Of a stretch of 5,763 nucleotides of DNA, positions 1 to 4,871 are shown in pieces. The position numbers were made by a program, and so were the translations under genes. Source of the stretch: DATJBC01 sp035515515. Lineage in GTDB: Bacteria; Actinomycetota; Acidimicrobiia; Acidimicrobiales; UBA8190. The stretch lies in NCBI GenBank assembly GCA_035515515.1, contig DATJBC010000261.1, forward strand, positions 1 to 5,763, written 5' to 3'. Under the pieces are notes generated by a model. The model did not search any database. It had not been told where the DNA came from and saw only the letters and a list, made by a program, of their open reading frames with translations. The number at the start of each line of letters is the position of its first letter. Position 1 is the stretch's first letter.

Positions 1-1
1 C

Positions 2-322
2 GAGGGGATCACGACCCTGAGCGACGCTACCTTTGACGAGCATGTCAAAGCCGCCGACACCCCGGTGCTGGTGGACTTCTGGGCCGAGTGGTGCGGTCCG
101 TGCAAGATGATCGCCCCCGTCCTCGAGGAGATCTCGGCCGAGCACAGCGGCAAGATCGAGGTGGCCAAGCTCAACATCGACGAGAACCTGGACGTCACGC
201 GCCGCTACGAGGTGATGAGCATCCCGACGCTGATGCTGTTCAAGGACGGCGAGCCCGAGGTGCGCATCACGGGCGCCCGGGGCAAGGCCCAGCTCCTCCA
301 GGAGCTGGCGGACTACCTGTAA
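2..322 (+). CDS. trxA: Thioredoxin (5' end outside the window)
   Basis: Cytosolic thiol-disulfide oxidoreductase that reduces protein disulfides and is itself recharged by thioredoxin reductase. The visible 106 residues contain the whole thioredoxin fold. Counting from the first full codon, the active site WCGPC is at residues 30-34 (cysteines 31 and 34), preceded by the buried aspartate of VDFWA (residue 25). The cis-proline motif SIPT has its proline at 75, and the conserved late glycine is at 91. The reading frame is open to the window edge and runs upstream through a normal thioredoxin N-terminus (ITTLSDATFDEHV), so a start at the internal GTG at 65 would remove the first beta strand and is unlikely. 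The true start is probably only a few codons upstream of the window. It is followed directly by the cwlM-like gene, as in the mycobacterial trxB-trxC-cwlM order, so co-transcription is likely. Family assignment is secure; only the start is unseen. Confidence 0.96.
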   Translation, partial: EGITTLSDATFDEHVKAADTPVLVDFWAEWCGPCKMIAPVLEEISAEHSGKIEVAKLNIDENLDVTRRYEVMSIPTLMLFKDGEPEVRITGARGKAQLLQELADYL

Positions 323-369
323 CGGGCGCCGGCGCCCTCCCCCTCGCCCTGGGGGCGCGCGGGGAGGCC

Positions 370-1308
370 GTGTCCGACCTGCAGCGGCGCCTGGCCGACC
401 TCGGGCTCCCCTCCCTGCCCGACGGCGAGGGCGAGTTCGGGGCCGGCACCCAGGCGGCGGTGGAGGGCTTCCAGTACCGGCGGGGCCTGCGCGTGGACGG
501 CGTGTGCGGCCCGCAGACGTGGGCGGCGGTGGTGGAGGCGGGGCTCCGCCTCGGAGACCGCTTCCTCTACCTGCGCCGGCCCATGCTGCGGGGCGACGAC
601 GTGGCCGACCTCCAGCAGCGCCTGTCGGCGCTCGGCTTCGACACCGGGCGCGTGGACGGCATCTTCGGGGACCTCACGTCGCAGGCCATGGCCGATTTCC
701 AGCGCAACACGGGCCTGCCCGTGGACGGGATCCTGGGGGCGTCGACCATGCTCGAGCTGCGGCGCGTGGCGCCCCGCCACGGCGACCCCGAGCTGGTCAG
801 CACGGTGCGCGACCGGGACCGCCTGCGCCGGGCGCCCCGCACCCTGCTGGGCAGCAGGGTGGCCATCGGGGAGGAGGGCGGCCTGGACGCCCTGGTGGCG
901 GCGGTCCGCCGTCGGCTCGTGCCCACCGGCGCCCACGCCGTCCCCCTGCTCCACCCCGACGGCTCCATGCGGGCGGCGGCGGCCAACGAGGCGCGCGCCG
1001 ACGTGTACCTCGGGCTGCGGCTCGATCCTGACCACGCACAGTGCATGGCCGCTTACTATTCGGGCTATCGGTTCGAGTCGGCGGGGGGCAGGCGGCTGGC
1101 CGAGCTGGTGAGCGTGCTGGGGGCGGCGGCCCTGGGCGTGGCCAGCGGGGGGACCCAGGGCATGGCGCTGGCCGTGCTGCGCGAGACCCGCATGCCGGCC
1201 GTGGTGTGCGAGCTGGGCCCGCCCCCCCTGGTCGTGCGGCACGCCGACCGGCTCGCCCAGGCGCTGGTGGAGGCCCTGGTGGCGTGGGCGGCGACCCCCG
1301 TCGACTGA
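370..1308 (+). CDS. cwlM: CwlM-like protein: two peptidoglycan-binding repeats plus degenerate amidase_3 domain
   Basis: Two PG_binding_1 repeats come first (nt ~343-540, with DLQRRL and FGAGTQAAVEGFQ; nt ~560-755, with VADLQQRL, VDGIFGDLTSQAMADFQ). A C-terminal half (nt ~855-1300) resembles amidase_3 (N-acetylmuramoyl-L-alanine amidase). Its landmarks are recognisable: an AANEARADVYLGL segment, then RMPAVVCELG. The zinc-ligand motif normally reading DPGHGG is instead GEEGG (nt 868-882), and the usual SIHAN position reads LRLD (nt 1015-1026), so both histidines appear lost. Only the late glutamate (nt 1210-1212) remains. Mycobacterial CwlM is likewise a non-hydrolytic regulator that activates MurA, so a regulatory role is inferred here. 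The neighbourhood (trx upstream, parB convergent) matches cwlM. The start is uncertain: GTG at 370 is the only conventional in-frame start downstream of trxA, but it has a poorly spaced Shine-Dalgarno and cuts into the first repeat; homology begins near 343, and a CTG lies at 349. No signal peptide is visible, so the protein is probably cytoplasmic. Confidence 0.82.
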   Translation: MSDLQRRLADLGLPSLPDGEGEFGAGTQAAVEGFQYRRGLRVDGVCGPQTWAAVVEAGLRLGDRFLYLRRPMLRGDDVADLQQRLSALGFDTGRVDGIFGDLTSQAMADFQRNTGLPVDGILGASTMLELRRVAPRHGDPELVSTVRDRDRLRRAPRTLLGSRVAIGEEGGLDALVAAVRRRLVPTGAHAVPLLHPDGSMRAAAANEARADVYLGLRLDPDHAQCMAAYYSGYRFESAGGRRLAELVSVLGAAALGVASGGTQGMALAVLRETRMPAVVCELGPPPLVVRHADRLAQALVEALVAWAATPVD

Positions 1309-1357
1309 GGACGCCGCGCCGGGGAGCCGACGGCCCGCACCCCGGCGGCCCGTGGGA

Positions 1358-1390
1358 TTGTCCACAACCTCGTGCACAGGGTGTGGATCG
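1358..1390. promoter_or_regulatory. Cluster of three DnaA-box-like 9-mers at 12-bp spacing
   Basis: Three sites resemble the DnaA box consensus TTWTNCACA. TTGTCCACA at 1358-1366 is a perfect match on the + strand. TCGTGCACA at 1370-1378 has one mismatch on the + strand. TGTGGATCG at 1382-1390 is a - strand site (CGATCCACA) with two mismatches. Their starts are exactly 12 bp apart, leaving 3-bp gaps. The cluster lies in the 145-bp gap between the convergent cwlM-like and parB genes. It could bind DnaA as part of an origin-associated or titration site. No strong AT-rich unwinding region is visible nearby, so calling it the origin itself is not supported. Confidence 0.45.
1361..1387. terminator. 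Inverted repeat between convergent genes (terminator-like or operator)
   Basis: Arms TCCACAACCT-type (1361-1370) and AGGGTGTGGA (1378-1387) pair at nine of ten positions around a 7-nt loop CGTGCAC. The hairpin sits about 50 nt after the cwlM-like stop and about 65 nt after the parB stop, where a bidirectional terminator would be expected. No U tract follows on either strand. It also coincides with the DnaA-box-like cluster, so the symmetry may simply reflect protein-binding sites. Confidence 0.3.
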
Positions 1391-1453
1391 CCTTGAGGTT
1401 GATATCGAGGGTGGCCCGACCCCCGCCCGGTGGCTGCAGCGCCACGCGCACCC

Positions 1454-2380
1454 TCAGCCTGAGACGCCGCCCACCATGAGCTTGTAGATCCGCTCCAGGT
1501 CCTCGAGGGTGGCGAAGTCCACCACCACCCGACCCCGCTTGGCCCCCATCTCCACCTTCACCCGGGTATTGAGGTGGCTGGACAGCAGGTCCTCGAGCTC
1601 GAGGACCCCGGGGGCGGGCAGGCGGCGGCGCACGGCCGCCGGGGGCTCGGCGGGGGGGGCCTGCGGGGCGGGGGTGCTGCCGTTCTCCGAGTCGGGGGCG
1701 GGGGTGGCGTCCTCGCCGCTCGCGTGGCGGCGCACGGCCTCCTCCACGGACCGGACGGTGAGGCCCTCGCCGACGGCCCGCTTGGCCAGCTCCTCCTGGA
1801 AGCTGCGGTCGGGCGTGCCGAGGAGGGCCCGGGCGTGGCCCGCCGTGATGGCGCCGTCGGCCAACGCCCGCTGGACGCCGGCGGGGAGCTGGAGCAGCCG
1901 CAGGGTGTTGGTCACCACGGTGCGGCTCTTGCCCACCCTCGACGCCACCTGCTCGTGCGTATAGCCGAACTCGTCCACCAGCTGCTGGAAGGCGCCCGCC
2001 TCCTCGAGGGGGTTGAGGTCCTCCCGGTGGAGGTTCTCCACCAGGGCCTGCTCCAGGCTGTGGACGTCGGAGACCGACTGCACGAGGACCGGCATCGTCT
2101 GCAGGCCGGCCCGGCGGGCCGCCCGCCACCGCCGCTCGCCGGCGATGAGCTCGTACTCACCGTCACCCGTCTCGCGCACCAGGATGGGCTGGAGCACGCC
2201 CACCTCGCGGATGGAGGAGGCCAGGCTCGACATGGCCTCCTCGTCGAAGTGGGTGCGGGGCTGGAGGGGGTTGGGCCGGATGCTCGTCATGGGAACGACA
2301 CGGAGGGCGGAGTCCCGGTCCCGTGCCTCGGTGGGGATGAGGGCGCCCAGGCCCTTGCCCAGGCCGCTACGACGCGCCAC
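1454..2380 (-). CDS. parB: Chromosome partitioning protein ParB (CTP-dependent clamp, centromere binding)
   Basis: ParB binds parS near the origin, loads as a CTP-dependent sliding clamp, and stimulates ParA. The 308-residue protein has the full family layout. An N-terminal basic peptide RRSGLGKGLGALIP (residues 3-16) is the usual ParA-activating segment. The ParB/Srx CTPase domain follows, with NPLQPR (37-42), GVLQPI (61-66), GERRWRAA (81-88) and ENLHREDLNPLEEA (115-128). A helix-turn-helix (about 141-165, with KSRTVVTNTLRLLQLP) recognises parS. A Pro/Ala/Glu-rich linker (about 220-257) leads to a C-terminal dimerisation domain (about 258-306). The start is GTG at 2380, supported by a textbook AAGGAGGT ribosome-binding site (2386-2393) five bases upstream, inside the end of parA. 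The gene overlaps parA by 14 bp, which indicates translational coupling. All CTP motifs are intact, so it is expected to be functional. Confidence 0.97.
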   Translation of the reverse strand: MARRSGLGKGLGALIPTEARDRDSALRVVPMTSIRPNPLQPRTHFDEEAMSSLASSIREVGVLQPILVRETGDGEYELIAGERRWRAARRAGLQTMPVLVQSVSDVHSLEQALVENLHREDLNPLEEAGAFQQLVDEFGYTHEQVASRVGKSRTVVTNTLRLLQLPAGVQRALADGAITAGHARALLGTPDRSFQEELAKRAVGEGLTVRSVEEAVRRHASGEDATPAPDSENGSTPAPQAPPAEPPAAVRRRLPAPGVLELEDLLSSHLNTRVKVEMGAKRGRVVVDFATLEDLERIYKLMVGGVSG

Positions 2381-3509
2381 CGCTGACCTCCTTGGCTAGC
2401 TCCCGGTAGGCGATCGCACCCCGGGAGGTGGGGTCGAACGTCGTGATGGGTTGCCCGAACGAGGGCGCCTCGGAGATGCGCACCGTCCGGGGGATCACGT
2501 TCCTGCACACCTTGTTGCCGAAATGGGCCCGCACCTCGTCGGCCACCTGCTCGGCCAGCTTGGTCCGGCCGTCGTACATGGTCAGCACGATCGTGGTCAC
2601 CTCGAGCTTCTCGTTGAGGTTGGCCTGCACCAGGTGGACGTTGCGCAGCAGCTGGCCCAGGCCCTCCAGCGCGTAGTACTCGCACTGGATGGGGACCAGG
2701 ACCTCGTCGGCGGCGGCCAGCCCGTTGACCGTGATCAGGCCCAGCGAGGGCGGGCAGTCGATGAGGATGTAGTCGAAGTCCCCCACCACCGACTCGAGCG
2801 CCTTGCGGAGCCGGAGCTCGCGGCTGAAGGTGGGGACGAGCTCGATCTCGGCCCCGGCCAGGTCGATGGTGGCCGGGGCCACGAACAGGTTCTTCATGCT
2901 CGTGGGCTCGATGGCGTCCTCGAGCTTGGCGTCCTTGATCACCACGTCGTACATGGAGAGCTCGAACGAGCGGCCGTCGATGCCCAGGCCGGTGGTGGCG
3001 TTGCCCTGGGGGTCGAGGTCGATGACGAGCACCCGGTGGCCGAGCTCGGCCAGCCCCGCGCCCAGGTTGACGGCGGTGGTGGTCTTGCCCACCCCGCCCT
3101 TCTGGTTGGCCACGGCCAGCACGCGCGGCACCGGGCGGGGGACATAGGGGCCGTCCACCATGCCGGTGGCCGACTCAGGCATGTCCGACCAGTGGTGCGA
3201 CCCCCGAGGGGAGTCCCCCCCCTGGTCGGCCGGCGCCGGGGCCTGCCCGGCTCCCGGCGCGTCGACGGCCGGGGCGGACATGTCCCCGTACATCTCGTCG
3301 GCCACGGCCACGGGGTCCTGCACGGAGGCGCCCGGCGCTGGTGCCGGCGCGGGGAGGGGCTCCCCAATGACCCCAATCGCCTCGTTGGCCCCGATAGTGG
3401 TGTCGCCAACCTCGCTGGCGGCCTCCGGCGGGGACACCGCGGGCGGCCGGTCCGCCTGACGAAACGCCTGGTCAGAGCGATGATCTCTGCCGCGGATGCG
3501 GACGCGCAC
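2367..3509 (-). CDS. parA: Chromosome partitioning ATPase ParA/Soj with long N-terminal extension
   Basis: Deviant Walker-type ATPase that forms an ATP-dependent dimer on the nucleoid and, with ParB-parS, moves replicated origins apart. The catalytic domain begins near residue 129: Walker A KGGVGKTT at 137-144 with the signature lysine at 137, the A' motif DPQGN at 166-170, and Walker B YILIDCPP at 247-254. The domain then follows the family to the end (RISEAPSFGQP, 344-354). Residues 1-128 are an extension: basic at first, then Pro/Ala- and Asp/Gly-rich with PLPAPAPAPG at 51-60, probably disordered. Simple Soj proteins are about 250 residues, so this 380-residue form is long, though N-terminal tails are common in actinobacterial ParA. 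The GTG start at 3509 is supported by GGGAGGG (3516-3522), six bases upstream, so the extension is probably translated. The gene is upstream of and overlaps parB, forming an operon. Confidence 0.96.
   Translation of the reverse strand: MRVRIRGRDHRSDQAFRQADRPPAVSPPEAASEVGDTTIGANEAIGVIGEPLPAPAPAPGASVQDPVAVADEMYGDMSAPAVDAPGAGQAPAPADQGGDSPRGSHHWSDMPESATGMVDGPYVPRPVPRVLAVANQKGGVGKTTTAVNLGAGLAELGHRVLVIDLDPQGNATTGLGIDGRSFELSMYDVVIKDAKLEDAIEPTSMKNLFVAPATIDLAGAEIELVPTFSRELRLRKALESVVGDFDYILIDCPPSLGLITVNGLAAADEVLVPIQCEYYALEGLGQLLRNVHLVQANLNEKLEVTTIVLTMYDGRTKLAEQVADEVRAHFGNKVCRNVIPRTVRISEAPSFGQPITTFDPTSRGAIAYRELAKEVSGGAS
2386..2393 (-). promoter_or_regulatory. Consensus Shine-Dalgarno for parB within parA
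   Basis: AAGGAGGT on the - strand is fully complementary to the 16S rRNA anti-Shine-Dalgarno and sits five bases before the parB GTG at 2380. It lies inside the last codons of parA (encoding AKEVS). This fixes the parB start and suggests strong, coupled translation of ParB. Confidence 0.8.
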
Positions 3510-3546
3510 AGTCAGCCCTCCCGATGGTCACGACTTGCGGCCCCCC

Positions 3547-3575
3547 ATCCTTCCCATCGCCGTTCCCCGGGTCAA
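3547..3575 (-). promoter_or_regulatory. Candidate parAB promoter (TTGACC - 17 bp - AAGGAT)
   Basis: On the - strand, TTGACC (3570-3575) resembles a -35 element, and AAGGAT (3547-3552) is a weak -10 with the optimal 17-bp spacer. The predicted start of transcription, near 3540, would leave a leader of about 30 nt carrying the strong GGGAGGG ribosome-binding site of parA. The -10 match is poor, so this is only a candidate. Confidence 0.3.
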
Positions 3576-3622
3576 GAGGGCACAGCGGTGATTTCTCGGG
3601 AAAATCGGGGGCCGGGGGGCGT

Positions 3623-3648
3623 CGCCGGACGTCATGTGGCGTCCGGCG
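3623..3648 (-). terminator. Strong GC hairpin at the 3' end of the LAGLIDADG-like gene
   Basis: Perfect 9-bp inverted repeat CGCCGGACG (3623-3631) and CGTCCGGCG (3640-3648) with an 8-nt loop that contains the stop codon (3632-3634). It separates the small upstream gene from the parA leader. No U tract follows directly, so it may be a GC-type terminator, as is common in high-GC actinobacteria, or an attenuating or mRNA-stabilising stem. Confidence 0.45.
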
Positions 3649-3997
3649 CGGGCGCCTCGGGACTGGCGCGCAGGCGGCGGGCGTAGCGTTCCACCATGGC
3701 GTGAAAGCGCTGGTGGCTGGGCTCGTCGAGCTGTGGCGACAGGCTGTCGGCCAGGATGGGCAGGAGGTGGTCCCGCAGGTAGGAGCCTCGGGCCATCCAC
3801 TGGTAGTAGTTCCGGCCGCCGTGGCTGTAGGGCCCGTAGAGCTTCCCGCCCGGGAAGGTCCGTTCCAGCCACCGGAAGACGGCCTCGTGGCGCACGTGCA
3901 TGCGCAGGGTGACCTGGGGCTGGCGGCCGTCCCCCCCGAAGTGCCCCTCGCCGACGAGCAGGCCCGTCAGCAGGCCTTTTTCGAACTCCGTGGGCAT
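3632..3997 (-). CDS. Small single-motif LAGLIDADG-like protein
   Basis: A 121-residue protein. Residues 9-20 (LLTGLLVGEGHF) match the LAGLIDADG helix signature, with the acidic catalytic position represented by Glu17 and followed by the usual glycine and aromatic residue. Downstream, alternating strand-like segments (PQVTLRMHV 27-35; FRWLERTFPGGKLYGPY 41-57; YYQWMARGSYLRDHLLPIL 64-82) resemble the saddle fold of LAGLIDADG homing endonucleases. The tail (about 105-121) is basic, then Pro/Ala-rich. A single-motif protein of this size would have to act as a dimer. The start ATG at 3997 has GGGAG (4003-4007) five bases upstream. It lies between rsmG and parA on the same strand, with a 136-bp gap upstream and a hairpin at its stop. 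Active homing enzyme, decayed remnant and domesticated DNA-binding regulator (as WhiA is) are all possible. Base composition matches its neighbours, so recent transfer is not evident. Confidence 0.65.
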   Translation of the reverse strand: MPTEFEKGLLTGLLVGEGHFGGDGRQPQVTLRMHVRHEAVFRWLERTFPGGKLYGPYSHGGRNYYQWMARGSYLRDHLLPILADSLSPQLDEPSHQRFHAMVERYARRLRASPEAPAPDAT

Positions 3998-4002
3998 GTG
4001 GG

Positions 4003-4007
4003 CTCCC
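4003..4007 (-). promoter_or_regulatory. Ribosome-binding site of the LAGLIDADG-like gene
   Basis: GGGAG on the - strand, five bases before the ATG at 3997. It supports this start and argues that the small protein is really translated. Confidence 0.55.
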
Positions 4008-4026
4008 GGTCGGGGGGCGGGGTGGG

Positions 4027-4055
4027 TGTTTCACCGTAAGGATTCACGTGGAACA
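4027..4055. promoter_or_regulatory. parS-like sequence: split half-sites flanking a CACGTG core
   Basis: The parS consensus is TGTTTCACGTGAAACA. Positions 4027-4034 are a perfect left half-site TGTTTCAC. Positions 4040-4055 (GGATTCACGTGGAACA) match 13 of 16 bases, including the CACGTG core and the right half. The sequences lie in the gap upstream of the LAGLIDADG-like gene, 0.5 kb from parA. parS sites are typically origin-proximal and often near parAB. Binding by this degenerate arrangement is unproven; it might be a decayed or weak site. Confidence 0.4.
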
Positions 4056-4133
4056 TCCCCCAAACAGGCCATCTACGCAGGGAAAACCCTAAACGACACA
4101 AATGGAGTTCCGCTCGCCCCACGGGTCGGGCCC
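4056..4133. other. AT-richer intergenic segment downstream of rsmG
   Basis: The stretch between the rsmG stop and the parS-like sequence is visibly less GC-rich than the rest of the window (for example AAACGACACAAATGGAG at 4092-4108). It probably holds the promoter for the LAGLIDADG-like gene on the - strand, but I see no convincing -35/-10 pair. A short AGGG-AAAA-CCCT dyad (4079-4090) is too weak to call a terminator. Confidence 0.3.
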
Positions 4134-4826
4134 CTAGTAGATGGGCCTCTTGGCGGCCGACCCGACACGGCGGGGGAACCGCTCGGGGCAGGGCGCCGCC
4201 TGGCGCACGACCTGGTAACCAAAGCCATACCGGACGAACGGACCGGGCTGCTGCCCCACCACGGCCAGCCCCTCAGCCGGCCAGCGGCCTGAGGCGGCCG
4301 CCCCCGCCGCGCCGGCGGTCGGGGGCTCCGACACGACAAGGAGCCCGCCGGGGCGCAGGAACGGGGCCGCGCACTCGGCGGTGACGGGGGGGAGCCCGAA
4401 GGACCGGGCCACCACCAGGTCGAAGCGGGCGCGCAGGTCCGGCCGCCGACCGGCCTCCTCTGCCCGGGCCCGCACCACCGTCACCCTGCTGTCCCAGCCC
4501 AACGCTCGAACGGCGGCGGCCAGGAAGCCCGTGCGGCGCTGGGCGCCATCGAGGAGCACAGCCTGTGCGTCCGGCCAGCACAGGGCCAGCACGAGCCCGG
4601 GGAGACCGCCCCCCGAGCCAAGGTCCAGCCACCGCGCCGGGCCGGGGGCCTCCGTCAGGCCGGGGGCCTCCGTCAGGCCGGCGGGCAGCCCCCGGAGGTA
4701 GGCGGCGGCGAAGCCCCGGGCGTGGGCGACGTGCTCACCGAGCGGCCCGGGACCCAGGAACCCCCGGCGGCGCGCCTCGGCCAGGACGTCGACAAGCTCG
4801 CCCGGAACGTCGGCGAGGTCGTCCAT
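4134..4826 (-). CDS. rsmG: 16S rRNA (guanine-527-N7)-methyltransferase RsmG, divergent form
   Basis: SAM-dependent methyltransferase (GidB) that modifies G527 of 16S rRNA in the small subunit. The 230-residue protein has the Rossmann SAM motif LDLGSGGGLPG (67-77), the motif II acidic residue in VLLDGAQRR (Asp93), FDLVVARSFGLPP (135-147, equivalent to the VTSRAVA segment), a PFLRPGGLLVVSEPP strand (155-169), and a C-terminal PRRVGSAAKRPIY like the RxG...K.PL ending of the family. The N-terminal region (1-60) is unlike typical RsmG: I do not see the NLTA or HxxDSL motifs. It carries a tandem LTEAPG repeat (51-62). The ATG at 4826 lies 45 nt after the jag stop and lacks an obvious Shine-Dalgarno, so coupling to jag translation is possible. 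The jag-rsmG-(parA-parB) order is the standard origin-proximal cluster and supports the assignment. Confidence 0.9.
   Translation of the reverse strand: MDDLADVPGELVDVLAEARRRGFLGPGPLGEHVAHARGFAAAYLRGLPAGLTEAPGLTEAPGPARWLDLGSGGGLPGLVLALCWPDAQAVLLDGAQRRTGFLAAAVRALGWDSRVTVVRARAEEAGRRPDLRARFDLVVARSFGLPPVTAECAAPFLRPGGLLVVSEPPTAGAAGAAASGRWPAEGLAVVGQQPGPFVRYGFGYQVVRQAAPCPERFPRRVGSAAKRPIY
4640..4681. repeat. 18-bp in-frame tandem duplication within rsmG
   Basis: The unit CCGGGGGCCTCCGTCAGG occurs at 4642-4659 and again, identical, at 4660-4677, with period-18 similarity extending over 4640-4681. It encodes GLTEAPGLTEAPG on the - strand, in the linker just before the SAM-binding motif. The frame is preserved. 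Complete identity suggests a recent slippage duplication. Confidence 0.9.
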
Positions 4827-4871
4827 CGAAGGCGCCGCGGGACGTCGCCCCGCCCGGGGGTGGGCGGGTGC

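Noticed and set aside
88..369. Upstream extension of the cwlM-like frame to GTG 88, 91 or 100
   Set aside because: It would run out of frame through the conserved thioredoxin core for over 200 nt and encode an Arg/Gly/Pro-rich sequence without family resemblance.
313..2129. Long - strand open frames opposite the cwlM-like gene and extending into parB
   Set aside because: They show low-complexity composition with no recognisable domain, and they conflict with well-supported genes.
3590..3606. GATTT...AAATC inverted repeat as a parA operator
   Set aside because: Only five-base arms with a mismatched centre; it lies upstream of the candidate promoter, and no known operator resembles it.
1574..3686. 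Long open frames on the + strand opposite parB and parA
   Set aside because: They are antisense to strongly conserved proteins and have the Gly/Arg/His-rich composition expected of out-of-frame high-GC DNA.
3893..3898. CACGTG inside the LAGLIDADG-like gene as a second parS
   Set aside because: Flanking bases do not match the parS arms; only the six-base core is shared.
4079..4090. AGGG-AAAA-CCCT dyad as the rsmG terminator
   Set aside because: A four-base stem without a U tract is too weak and is common by chance.
4642..4677. 18-bp repeats as a CRISPR or mobile element trace
   Set aside because: Only two directly adjoining copies without spacers, in frame within rsmG; simple tandem duplication explains them.
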